Source of the DNA: Nitrospinaceae bacterium
GTDB taxonomy: Bacteria; Nitrospinota; Nitrospinia; Nitrospinales; VA-1
Assembly: GCA_012961055.1 (NCBI GenBank)
Contig: DUAA01000021.1
Coordinates: forward strand, 1 to 8,159
DNA length: 8,159 nt
Direction of reading: 5' to 3'
Each line of letters begins with the position of its first letter. Position 1 is the stretch's first letter. Positions 1 through 7,185 of the stretch are shown piece by piece. The translations under genes and the position numbers were made by a program. The notes beneath the pieces are model-generated. The model had not been told where the DNA came from. It ran no database searches and saw nothing but the letters and a program-made list of their open reading frames with translations.

Positions 1-354
1 GTCGATCACTTCAACTTCTACTCCCAGTTCTACGATGTAATCCGAAACGAAATCGCCGGAGCTGAAGGAAACGGGTTTCAGAGCATAATAATAAAGGTTT
101 CCCTTCAGTACCATGTCAGAATTACCCTTATGGACAACTTTGACCCTGCCATCTGTTATAAAAGAATTGATAATATTGCTGGTTAATTCGCGATGAATAC
201 CCGGTTCTGAAGAGCTATTACTGAACACGGGTATGGAGAGAGTTTTAAGATGTGATGGCAGGGAAGACCCTGTTCCCACCAAATGATATCCGCACCCATT
301 GAAGAGTAAAGCGAGCAGTATCAAAAATATTAATGATAGTCGGGGGTGATTCAT
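1..354 (-). CDS. lptE: LptE-like LPS-assembly lipoprotein, N-terminal part (gene runs off the left edge)
   Basis: The reading frame is open for 118 codons from the ATG at 354 down to base 1, with no stop, so only the N-terminal part is present. The protein begins with a basic then strongly hydrophobic signal peptide (residues 1-20), followed by Cys21 in the run GCGYHLVG. This Cys-Gly-Tyr-His-Leu start of the mature protein is the hallmark of LptE/RlpB. The following SLPSHLKTLSIPVFSN and EPGIHRELTSNI stretches also fit the family (LP, IP.F.N, and the E...LT helix). LptE is an outer-membrane lipoprotein that plugs the LptD barrel and helps insert LPS into the outer leaflet. The lipobox (LFNGC) is loose, with Phe at -3 and Asn at -2. 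Gly at +2 is compatible with outer-membrane sorting. The start overlaps the leuS stop (ATGA), so translation is probably coupled; no Shine-Dalgarno is visible. The leuS-lptE order is common in Gram-negatives. Confidence in the family is high although the C-terminus is unseen. Confidence 0.85.
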   Translation of the reverse strand, partial: MNHPRLSLIFLILLALLFNGCGYHLVGTGSSLPSHLKTLSIPVFSNSSSEPGIHRELTSNIINSFITDGRVKVVHKGNSDMVLKGNLYYYALKPVSFSSGDFVSDYIVELGVEVEVID

Positions 355-2843
355 TGGACAACAATGTTCACAAGTTTTTTTGGAATGACAATGACTTTTT
401 TGATGTCTTTACCTCGGGTCCATTCTTGAATTTTAGCATCTTCCAAAGACCGAGTTTTTAAATCTTCATCGCTGATATCTGATTCGACAGAAATTTTCTG
501 CCTCACCTTACCATTGACCTGAAGAACGATCAACAATTCATCCGTTTGCGTTAGCGCATCATTATATTGGGGCCAAGTCTTCTGATCCAGGGTTTTAGAA
601 AATCCTATCTTAGATCCCATTTCTTCGGTAATGTGTGGAGCAAAAGGCGACAAGGTCAGTATCATTGTTTCCAACGCTTCACGTAAGGCCATGCGCGCGG
701 CTTCATCTTGGTTGTTTTTGTTTTTCCACCACTCCTTGAAACTGAAAAGGTGATTGACCAGTTCCATAATGGCGGCAATAGCCGTATTGAACTGCATTCT
801 CGTTTCAATATCATTTGTTACTCGCCTTATAGTTATATGGGTCATTCGCCGAAGGGCTTTGATTTCCGGTACCGTGTTGGAATATGATTCCCCGGGCAAT
901 TTCACGTTTTTAATTTCTTCGTTAAGGTCGCCAAAAATGCGCCAGACTCTTTTTAAAAACCGTGAACATCCTTCAACACCTTGATCACTCCATTCCAGAT
1001 CTTTTACTGGCGGCGCGGCGAAAAGCATAAATACTCTTGCGGTGTCGGCACCATACTTTTTGATGATTTCGTCTGGATCGACGACATTACCTTTGGACTT
1101 GGACATTTTGGCTCCATCCTTGATGACCATGCCCTGTGTAAGCAGGTGAGCAAAGGGTTCGGAGACCTTTGTCAGCCCAAGATCGTTTAATACCAGATTG
1201 ACAAATCTGGAATAAAGGAGATGTAAAATGGCATGCTCTATGCCACCGATGTATTGGTCCACAGGCATCCAATAATCATTATTCTCTTTGCTGAAAGGGG
1301 CATGTTCTAGGCGGGGTGACGTGAAGCGGTCAAAATACCAGGAAGAGCAAACAAAAGTATCTAACGTGTCGGTATCACGGCGAGCATCGGCGCTGCATTT
1401 TGGGCAGGAAGTTTTATAAAAGGACTCCAAGTTGTGCAGAGGAGACTGTCCTTTTTCTCCTAATTGCGCATCAAGAGGTAACTCAATGGGTAGTTGGTCT
1501 TCAGGAACTGGAACGATGCCACAGTTTGAACAATGGATAACTGGGATAGGTGTTCCCCAGTAGCGTTGCCGGGATACTCCCCAGTCACGAAGCCGATAAT
1601 TGATCGTAGCTTTTCCGATGCCTTTTTTCTCAAGGAATTCGCAAACTTTACGACGGGCATCCTGGCCGACCAGACCATCAAAAGTACCCGAATGGACCAT
1701 TGCCCCTTCAGACGTGAGTGCCTTCACCATTGTATTTGCATCCACCGAACCGGTTGCGGGCTGAATGACCACACGGATGGGTAGCTTGTATTTGCGGGCA
1801 AAATCCAGATCCCTTTGGTCGTGAGCAGGGACAGACATGATCGCGCCGGTACCATAACCCATCAGAACAAAGTTGGCAGTCCAGACCGGAATGGATTCTC
1901 CTGTTAAAGGGTTCACTGCATAAGCTCCAGTGAACAGGCCTTCCTTTTCGCTAGTTCGGGCGATGTTGTCTTGTTTTTTTACCTTTTGGATAAAGGTGTC
2001 AATGGCTTTTTCTTGTTCAGTTCCGCGAGACAACTTTTGTGTGAGTGGATGTTCGGGAGCGAGCACCATAAACATAGCTCCATATAAGGTGTCGGGGCGG
2101 GTGGTGAAAACTTTAATTACCTCGTCAGTCTGCTGGATTTTAAAATCTACCTCCGCCCCAAAACTTTTACCGACCCAGTTAACCTGCATGGTCAGTACCT
2201 TTTCCGGCCACTTTCCGGAAAGTGTTTTGCAGCCAGCAAGAAGACGATCGGCATAATCAGTAATTTTAAAGAACCAACCTTCCTGCTGTTTTTGCAGAAC
2301 CTCGTTGTCGCACCGCCAGCAACATCCATCGACAACTTGTTCATTAGCAAGTACGGTGTTGCATTCTGCACACCAATTGATGGTTGAGTTTTTTCGGTAA
2401 GCGAGGCCTTTTTCCAAGAACTTCAGAAATAGCCACTGGTTCCACTTATAATAGCCAGGATGGCAAGTGGCTACCTCTCGGTCCCAGTCATAGCTGAGGC
2501 CCAGAGCTTTAATCTGATTTCGCATGGTGCGAATATTTTCAAATGTCCATTGGGCGGGATGGGTGTTATTTTTGATAGCGGCATTCTCAGCTGGCATGCC
2601 AAATGCGTCCCAGCCCAGAGGGTGGATGACATTCAAACCTTTCATGCGTTTGAACCGAGCCAAGGAGTCGCCAATAGTGTAATTACGTACATGGCCCATG
2701 TGGATTCTTCCGGAAGGATAGGGAAACATTTCTAGTAAATAAAATTTTTCTTTGGAGAAATCCCGTTTAACTTTAAATGTTTTATGTTCTTCCCAGTAAG
2801 CCTGCCACTTGGCTTCGATGGAGTTTGGTTCATAAGGGTTCAT
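351..2843 (-). CDS. leuS: Leucyl-tRNA synthetase (LeuRS), class I
   Basis: An 830-residue, full-length bacterial LeuRS, which charges tRNA-Leu with leucine in the cytoplasm. The N-terminus (MNPYEPNSIEAKWQAYW) is typical. The HIGH signature is HMGH at 48-51 and the KMSKS loop is at 579-583. A first zinc site has C158/C161 and C175/C178. The CP1 editing domain carries the threonine-rich TTRPDT (247-252) and HDQRD (341-345), matching the E. coli proofreading residues closely. A second CxxC pair set (C438/C441 and C480/C483) resembles the additional zinc ribbon of Thermus-type LeuRS. The leucine-specific insertion that precedes KMSKS in E. coli and Thermus is missing (TQGMVIKDGAKMSKS is continuous), as in Bacillus-type enzymes, which helps explain the length below E. 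coli's roughly 860. The C-terminal VLQVNGKVRQKI segment is the usual tRNA-binding end domain. The ATG at 2843 lacks a clear Shine-Dalgarno. The gene is followed by lptE with a 4-base overlap. It appears intact and functional. Confidence 0.98.
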   Translation of the reverse strand: MNPYEPNSIEAKWQAYWEEHKTFKVKRDFSKEKFYLLEMFPYPSGRIHMGHVRNYTIGDSLARFKRMKGLNVIHPLGWDAFGMPAENAAIKNNTHPAQWTFENIRTMRNQIKALGLSYDWDREVATCHPGYYKWNQWLFLKFLEKGLAYRKNSTINWCAECNTVLANEQVVDGCCWRCDNEVLQKQQEGWFFKITDYADRLLAGCKTLSGKWPEKVLTMQVNWVGKSFGAEVDFKIQQTDEVIKVFTTRPDTLYGAMFMVLAPEHPLTQKLSRGTEQEKAIDTFIQKVKKQDNIARTSEKEGLFTGAYAVNPLTGESIPVWTANFVLMGYGTGAIMSVPAHDQRDLDFARKYKLPIRVVIQPATGSVDANTMVKALTSEGAMVHSGTFDGLVGQDARRKVCEFLEKKGIGKATINYRLRDWGVSRQRYWGTPIPVIHCSNCGIVPVPEDQLPIELPLDAQLGEKGQSPLHNLESFYKTSCPKCSADARRDTDTLDTFVCSSWYFDRFTSPRLEHAPFSKENNDYWMPVDQYIGGIEHAILHLLYSRFVNLVLNDLGLTKVSEPFAHLLTQGMVIKDGAKMSKSKGNVVDPDEIIKKYGADTARVFMLFAAPPVKDLEWSDQGVEGCSRFLKRVWRIFGDLNEEIKNVKLPGESYSNTVPEIKALRRMTHITIRRVTNDIETRMQFNTAIAAIMELVNHLFSFKEWWKNKNNQDEAARMALREALETMILTLSPFAPHITEEMGSKIGFSKTLDQKTWPQYNDALTQTDELLIVLQVNGKVRQKISVESDISDEDLKTRSLEDAKIQEWTRGKDIKKVIVIPKKLVNIVVQ

Positions 2844-2893
2844 TAGTCAGGTGGTCCGGGGTCAAATGTTGGAGTGAAGTATTAAAAAAACGA

Positions 2894-2921
2894 ATTTTAT
2901 CACATTCCTAAAATATTGAAA
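2894..2921 (-). promoter_or_regulatory. Candidate sigma-70-type promoter for leuS
   Basis: Read on the minus strand, TTTCAA (2921-2916) is followed after 16 bases by TAAAAT (2899-2894), which is preceded by TG and one base, giving an extended -10 (TGATAAAAT). Transcription would start near 2887, leaving a leader of roughly 45 bases before the leuS ATG. This is a pattern match only: the -35 is weak and the region is AT-rich, so chance matches are likely. Confidence 0.35.
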
Positions 2922-2926
2922 CCATC

Positions 2927-4357
2927 ATGACAGAACTTTCCGGAACCATCGTTTTCATATTCATCCTGTATTTGTTAGCCATGTTGGGAATTGGTGCATG
3001 GACATCCCGGCTCACTAGTTCTCCCTCTGATTTCTTTTTAGCCGACCGATCATTGAAGGCGTGGGTGGTGGCTATTTCTTCCGTTGCCAGCTCAGAAAGC
3101 GCCTGGGCCGTCTTGGGTACAGTAGGCCTAGCTTATAAGGAAGGTCTGTCGGCAATATGGTTTTTGCCCGGTTGCCTGCTAGGCTATCTTGTCAATTGGT
3201 TGTTTCTTGCGGAGAAACTGCGTGAATACTCTGAAAAGAATAACGCTATAACCCTTCCAGATTATTTTGAAAATTATTTTAATGACAAGACTCATGTCCT
3301 CCGCATGATTTCAGTAGCTATCATCTTTTCCTGCATGATGGCTTATGTGGCGGCGCAGTTCACCGCTATTGGCAAAACATTCGATGCAGTTTTTGGAATT
3401 CCTAATATCTTAAGTATTTCTGTCGGTGGGATGATCGTGCTCATTTACACAATGATGGGCGGGGTGCGCGCAGTAGCTTGGACTGATTTTGTACAAGGTA
3501 TCATTATGGTATTAGGGCTGGTCATTCTCACATTGGTGGCGCTAACCAATCTGGGAGGTTTTCCCGGGATGTGGGTGGAGGTGGGTAAAGTGTCCCCAGT
3601 AACTCTTGAATGGATGGGAGGAAAACCCATCTCAGTATTTATAGGTTCTATGGTGGGTCTTTTAGGAATTGGACTCGGCTATCCGGGCCAACCTCATGTC
3701 ATTACTCGATATATGGCGGCAAAAAACACAGCAACGATCAAAAAAGGAACCTGGATCGCTTTGGGCTGGGGGTTGATGGTTTATTCTTCATCTATTTTAT
3801 TAGGTATTTGTGGCCAGGCCTTATTTCCGGGCCTGGAAGACCCCGAACACTTATTTCCTAAGGCGGCGGAACAATTATTACCTACTTGGTTAACAGCGAT
3901 AGTCTTGACCGGGGTTATGGCTGCCATCATGTCCACGGTGTCGGCGCAGATCTTGGTTGCAGCTTCCGCAGTTGCACATGATGTTTATTCTAAAATGCTC
4001 AAGAAAGCCCTATCGCATAAAATGATTCTCTTGGTTAGCCGGACAACTATTTTTTTGCTAGGGCTAGGAGCCATGCTCATTGCGTTGGGGGAGACACGGG
4101 TTGTCTTTTGGTTCGTACTATTTGCTTGGTCTGGGTTGGGTGCAAGTTTTGGTCCGCTCATTCTATTTACTATGTACTCAAAAAAAGTGACTCGGCAGGG
4201 AGCCATAGCTGGAATGCTGACAGGGTTTTTAACAACCCTTATTTGGAAAGCCACTGGCATGTCGGATGCAATAATTTATGAGCTGGTCCCGGCTTTTATT
4301 TTCGCCTCCTTGTCCATTTATTTTGTTAGCAAAATAACTACCGAATCAACTGACTGA
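2927..4357 (+). CDS. Sodium:solute symporter (SSS family), PutP-like; substrate uncertain
   Basis: A 476-residue multi-pass inner-membrane protein with about 12-13 hydrophobic helices. It resembles the Na+/proline symporter PutP over its whole length: DRSLKAWVVAISS near 40-52, NNAITLPDYFENYFNDKTHVLRMIS, GGVRAVAWTDFVQG, GYPGQPHVITRYMA (251-264), IMSTVSAQILVAASAVAHDVYSK around 334-356, and FAWSGLGASFGPLILF. The TM9 Ser-Thr pair (S336-T337), matching the Na+-coordinating S340/T341 of PutP, is kept. However, the TM2 position equivalent to PutP Asp55 is Ser56 (in VASSESAW), with Glu at the next residue, and the position of the proline-site Trp244 is Ile248. It may therefore carry a different solute or couple ions differently, so I do not call it putP. 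It stands alone between leuS (divergent) and a waaA paralog (convergent). No Shine-Dalgarno is seen before the ATG at 2927; the first downstream in-frame alternative would remove part of TM1, so this start is preferred. Confidence 0.9.
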   Translation: MTELSGTIVFIFILYLLAMLGIGAWTSRLTSSPSDFFLADRSLKAWVVAISSVASSESAWAVLGTVGLAYKEGLSAIWFLPGCLLGYLVNWLFLAEKLREYSEKNNAITLPDYFENYFNDKTHVLRMISVAIIFSCMMAYVAAQFTAIGKTFDAVFGIPNILSISVGGMIVLIYTMMGGVRAVAWTDFVQGIIMVLGLVILTLVALTNLGGFPGMWVEVGKVSPVTLEWMGGKPISVFIGSMVGLLGIGLGYPGQPHVITRYMAAKNTATIKKGTWIALGWGLMVYSSSILLGICGQALFPGLEDPEHLFPKAAEQLLPTWLTAIVLTGVMAAIMSTVSAQILVAASAVAHDVYSKMLKKALSHKMILLVSRTTIFLLGLGAMLIALGETRVVFWFVLFAWSGLGASFGPLILFTMYSKKVTRQGAIAGMLTGFLTTLIWKATGMSDAIIYELVPAFIFASLSIYFVSKITTESTD

Positions 4358-4463
4358 AGAGCAAAATATTTTAAGATAGGTTTCAGTTTAAATGCTGATC
4401 CAGTTTTTCTAAAAAGGGTTTTACTTAAATAAGCTTGATTGTCTAGGACAGCTCCTAAAATAG

Positions 4464-5789
4464 TTATACAGTGAAACGGGTTTTATTCAGAGGGATGGAA
4501 TTGTTTTGGTTAGGGGATTGAACTTTGAGGTATTTATTAATGATTGCGACCATTTTTTTGGAGGCGCCCTGTTGCTGGGCGATGAAGATAGTTGATTTTT
4601 CTGCAATTTCAAGGCGTTGAGATTTATTTTCTAATAGAGCAGAAACTTTTTTCTCCAATGTTTCAAAGCTAGTCACTTGGAAGGCCAGTCCCTGTCTGTG
4701 AGCCATTTCCGAAACATGACCGATGTTCTCTACATAGGACCCATGCAGCACGGGCAGACCATATGATAGTGGTTCTATTAAACTATGCCCGCCACCTGGT
4801 TGAACAAGGCTATTACCGATGAACGCTATCTGTCCCAGTGAATAAACCCTAGCTAATTCACCCATTGTATCGAGGAGAATGACAGAAGGTGATTTTATAT
4901 GGTCAAGCAATGATCGGCGGGAGAAAGAAAAACCTTTCTTTTTAATCAGAGTGGTTATTTCCTCCACTCGTTCCATTCTCCGAGGGGCAAGAATTACGAC
5001 CAGTTTGGGATGTTTCGCCAGTAGTTGTCGGTGCGCGTCCAGAATAATTTCTTCCTCACCGGCATGAGTGCTACCAGCTATCCATACGGGTGTTTCTGCC
5101 TTCAAATGAAAGGATTTTCGTAACTGTTGAACTTCTTTATTGTTCATTGGCTGTAGCGCGTCATATTTCGGATCACCAATCACTTCGATTTGCTCCTGCT
5201 GAGCGCCTAGTGCCAGTACGGCTTTTTTCCCATTGGTGTTTTGCATGCAGAGCTGGCGGAATTTTTGAAAAGTATCCTTAAAAAGAGACCCCGCACGAAG
5301 ATACCGTTTGGCAGATCGTTGCGAAATGCGACCGTTGAATAAAAGAGTGGGAATACTTTTTCTATGCAAAAGATCAATCAAGCCGGGCCAGAACCCGGTA
5401 TCGGTGACAACATATAAATCAGGATTGATCCGACTCAGGGCCAGCTGAGTGAATGGCAGGCAATCCAGAGGATGAAAAAAAACGCTGTCGACCGTGTCCA
5501 GTTTAATAGCTGTTGTATAACCGGAGTCGGTAGTGACGGAGAAAGCAATATATAACTCACGGTTTTGTTCTCGCAGCTGCTCGAGGATTGGAGTGGCGGC
5601 AAACACTTCTCCCATAGAAAGGGCATGTACCCAGAGCGTTTTTTTTGCCGGTCTATTTTTGGCAGGGACCCAGCCAAAGTGATGGATTAGCCCTTTCCAC
5701 TTATGTTTGGATAATACGCTTGATAGTGAGAACAGAGGAACAATAAGGATGGTTGCAATAAGGGATATCAGGTGATAGAAAAAAATCAT
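4464..5789 (-). CDS. Divergent WaaA/KdtA-family Kdo transferase paralog (second copy)
   Basis: A 441-residue protein from the ATG at 5789. It has a hydrophobic N-terminal anchor (about 3-26), then a Glycos_transf_N-type domain and a GT-B C-terminal domain like WaaA, the inner-membrane enzyme that transfers Kdo from CMP-Kdo to lipid A precursors. Shared marks are HALSMGEV with the catalytic-type Glu61, HPLD (106-109), NGRIS.RSAKRY, GDPKYD, AGSTHAGEEE, and GGGHSLIEP (332-340). It departs from the family in several places: the E-x-E-hydrophobic-WP motif is DTGFWP (130-135), PRH is PRR (R271), and GGHN is GGHS. A polar tail of about 20 residues ends the protein. An in-frame ATG at 5828 would add 13 residues and overlap the upstream gene by 32 bases. 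I prefer 5789 because GAGG lies 5 bases before it and because the protein then opens directly with the family's membrane anchor. It is probably co-transcribed with the upstream waaA. It could be a second Kdo transferase or one with altered donor or acceptor choice. Confidence 0.85.
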   Translation of the reverse strand: MIFFYHLISLIATILIVPLFSLSSVLSKHKWKGLIHHFGWVPAKNRPAKKTLWVHALSMGEVFAATPILEQLREQNRELYIAFSVTTDSGYTTAIKLDTVDSVFFHPLDCLPFTQLALSRINPDLYVVTDTGFWPGLIDLLHRKSIPTLLFNGRISQRSAKRYLRAGSLFKDTFQKFRQLCMQNTNGKKAVLALGAQQEQIEVIGDPKYDALQPMNNKEVQQLRKSFHLKAETPVWIAGSTHAGEEEIILDAHRQLLAKHPKLVVILAPRRMERVEEITTLIKKKGFSFSRRSLLDHIKSPSVILLDTMGELARVYSLGQIAFIGNSLVQPGGGHSLIEPLSYGLPVLHGSYVENIGHVSEMAHRQGLAFQVTSFETLEKKVSALLENKSQRLEIAEKSTIFIAQQQGASKKMVAIINKYLKVQSPNQNNSIPLNKTRFTV

Positions 5790-5799
5790 CAAAACCTCA
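5790..5799 (-). promoter_or_regulatory. Ribosome binding site (GAGG) of the second waaA paralog, overlapping the upstream stop codon
   Basis: On the minus strand the bases read TGAGG then TTTTG before the ATG at 5789. The TGA is the stop of the upstream waaA (5799-5797) and shares its GA with the GAGG. Stop and start are 7 bases apart, an arrangement typical of translational coupling, and this decides the start choice over the ATG at 5828. It is the only well-spaced Shine-Dalgarno seen among the starts in the window. Confidence 0.6.
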
Positions 5800-7053
5800 T
5801 GCAAGCTGTTTTGAGCGAATGAGTTCAATATTTCTGCGCAAGGCTCCGCTATTACCTTTTACTGTTTTTTCTGCAGATTGACCAAGTTTCAGGCGCTCCT
5901 CTGAGTCATTAAGCAGGCGCTTTAGTAGGGGATGTAGTTCCTCCTCGCTCTGCATTTGGATGCCTCCTCCGGATTGAAGCAGTAGTTTAGCTTCTTCTTC
6001 AAAGTTATTCATGTATTTGCCAAACAATACTGGCTTTCCCAGCCCTGCCGGCTCGAGAATGTTATGGCCTCCAAAACGTGGGTTGAATCCACCTCCAACA
6101 TAGACTACGGTTGCGCACTTGTAAAAGGAATTGAGTTTCCCTAAGCTATCGACAAGCAATATTGAGCCCTTCCAGCCTGATAGATCATAGACTTGAGAGA
6201 GTAGGGTGTAATCCACTTTAAATTCTCGAATCAAGTCTTCGACTTCCCGACACCTCTGCATATGTCTGGGGGCAATCACACCTATCAGGTTGGGGAGTTC
6301 TTTTTGGAGTGCTACCAATGCTTCCATTATAGGGCCTTCTTCTCCGGGTCGGGTGGACCCGAATACCAGAACCATACCCGCTGTTTTCAGTTCTTGACGA
6401 GAGCTGCCTTCTGTTGGGATATAGTTAACATCAAATTTTATATTACCTGAAACCAATACTTTTTCTTTGGCAACGCCCAGTTGCAATATACGGTCTGCAT
6501 CGGTTTGGGATCGCATGGAAAACGAGTCAATCGATTCGACCATCCACAAAAAGAAGGCGGGAAATTTTCCGTACCGCTGGACCGATTTCTCAGAGACCCT
6601 TCCATTTACCTGGATAACGGGAATTCCTCGGGTTTTACATTGACGAAGTAGGCAAGGCCATATTTCTGCTTCAATCAGAACCAGTTGCGAAGGTTGTATC
6701 CGGTCAAAGACTAAATTCAGCCAGATAGGAAAGTCCAGTGGGAGCATAAAAACGTTCGGAAGTTTTTCCTCCTTGGCTAGTGCATAGCCAGTAGGTGTAA
6801 AGGTGGATAAGGCAATGGGCCGAGACTCACCCTCTTTGAATAGACCCTCGATAAGAGTTTTGGCCAGGCGGACTTCGCCGACAGATGAGGCGTGAATCCA
6901 TAGTGTATTGTTTAGTTTGGGTAATGAGCGGGCTCCTGCCGTTCTTTTCTTGATTTGATCGCGGAAAGAAGAAGAGATCAGCGCCCTTAAAAAAATAAAA
7001 GGAGAGGCTAGGAGTAGTCCCGCTCCTGTGAGAATAAAATACAAAAAATTCAT
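5797..7053 (-). CDS. waaA: 3-deoxy-D-manno-octulosonic acid (Kdo) transferase, canonical copy
   Basis: A 418-residue WaaA/KdtA, close to E. coli's 425. It is an inner-membrane-anchored GT-B enzyme (hydrophobic helix about 2-24) that adds Kdo to lipid IVA using CMP-Kdo. Conserved family marks are HASSVGEV with Glu60 at the catalytic-base position, STFTPTGY (83-90), LPLD (104-107), IEAEIWP (127-133, both acidic residues present), NGRVSEKSVQRY, SGNIKFD, FGSTRPGEE, APRHMQR with His264, GGGFNPRFGGHNILEP ending near 335, and GNSGALRR near the C-terminus. The number of Kdo residues added cannot be read from sequence. The gene is first of a minus-strand pair with the divergent paralog and faces lpxK, the preceding step in the pathway, across a 153-base divergent region. 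The only AGGAG (7072-7068) lies 14 bases before the ATG, too far for a normal site and partly inside a palindrome. No other in-frame start fits it better. Confidence 0.95.
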   Translation of the reverse strand: MNFLYFILTGAGLLLASPFIFLRALISSSFRDQIKKRTAGARSLPKLNNTLWIHASSVGEVRLAKTLIEGLFKEGESRPIALSTFTPTGYALAKEEKLPNVFMLPLDFPIWLNLVFDRIQPSQLVLIEAEIWPCLLRQCKTRGIPVIQVNGRVSEKSVQRYGKFPAFFLWMVESIDSFSMRSQTDADRILQLGVAKEKVLVSGNIKFDVNYIPTEGSSRQELKTAGMVLVFGSTRPGEEGPIMEALVALQKELPNLIGVIAPRHMQRCREVEDLIREFKVDYTLLSQVYDLSGWKGSILLVDSLGKLNSFYKCATVVYVGGGFNPRFGGHNILEPAGLGKPVLFGKYMNNFEEEAKLLLQSGGGIQMQSEEELHPLLKRLLNDSEERLKLGQSAEKTVKGNSGALRRNIELIRSKQLA

Positions 7054-7060
7054 AGCCTGA

Positions 7061-7103
7061 GAGTATACTCCTAAAAGATCAGAGGCCTCTAGAAAATGTA
7101 CAT
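7061..7103. repeat. Cluster of three perfect short palindromes in the waaA/lpxK divergent region
   Basis: Within 43 bases there are GAGTATACTC (7061-7070), AGAGGCCTCT (7081-7090) and ATGTACAT (7096-7103), all perfect inverted repeats without a central spacer. They lie just upstream of waaA. The first overlaps the distant AGGAG before waaA. Perfect short dyads can be dimer-protein operator half-sites, but the three differ in sequence, so no single regulator is implied. Confidence 0.4.
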
Positions 7104-7174
7104 GAATTGCTAAAAGGTAGAGTTAGTATTTCTTGCATTGGCTTTCAAGTACTAGCAGGTGGTTTTAAGTTTTT

Positions 7175-7185
7175 GAGCGACGCTC
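7175..7185. repeat. Short inverted repeat GAGCG-A-CGCTC upstream of lpxK
   Basis: A perfect 5-bp inverted repeat around a single base, starting 32 bases before the lpxK ATG and flanked by T-rich and A-rich runs. As RNA it would be a 4-bp stem with a 3-base loop, which is weak for a terminator. It could be an operator-like dyad or chance. I found no convincing promoter for lpxK in the region. Confidence 0.3.

Noticed and set aside
1381..1535. Second set of zinc-type cysteines in LeuRS (C438/C441, C480/C483) as a novel insertion
   Set aside because: Thermus-type and other LeuRS proteins carry a comparable cysteine pair set at this place, so it marks a subtype rather than something new.
1087..1681. 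Minus-strand frames of 61 and 73 codons within leuS in another frame
   Set aside because: They overlap the leuS frame on the same strand, have no ribosome site or family resemblance, and are out-of-frame shadows.
1930..2256. Plus-strand open frame of 108 codons inside leuS, and similar ones at 754-984, 981-1190, 1533-1784 and 2460-2735
   Set aside because: All lie antisense to the strongly conserved leuS coding sequence, have no recognisable domain, and look like shadow frames.
2844..2926. T-box or leucine-responsive leader before leuS
   Set aside because: The leader is too short, with no specifier stem, T-box sequence or leader peptide rich in Leu codons.
3445..4260. Frames antisense or out of frame to the symporter (3445-3630, 3610-3861, 3985-4260)
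   Set aside because: The symporter frame is continuous and matches PutP along its whole length; these are shadows.
4444..4457. Hairpin TAGGA-CAGC-TCCTA as a bidirectional terminator
   Set aside because: Only five base pairs, three of them G-C or C-G at most, with no T-run after it on either strand.
4879..5677. Frames overlapping the second waaA paralog (4879-5067, 5090-5281, 5435-5677)
   Set aside because: The WaaA-like frame accounts for the sequence; none of these has a motif or start signal.
5790..5828. ATG at 5828 as the start of the second waaA
   Set aside because: It would overlap the upstream gene by 32 bases and put a polar 13-residue stretch before the membrane anchor; the ATG at 5789 has a well-spaced GAGG.
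6262..6450. Plus-strand 62-codon frame antisense to waaA
   Set aside because: Shadow of the conserved waaA coding sequence.
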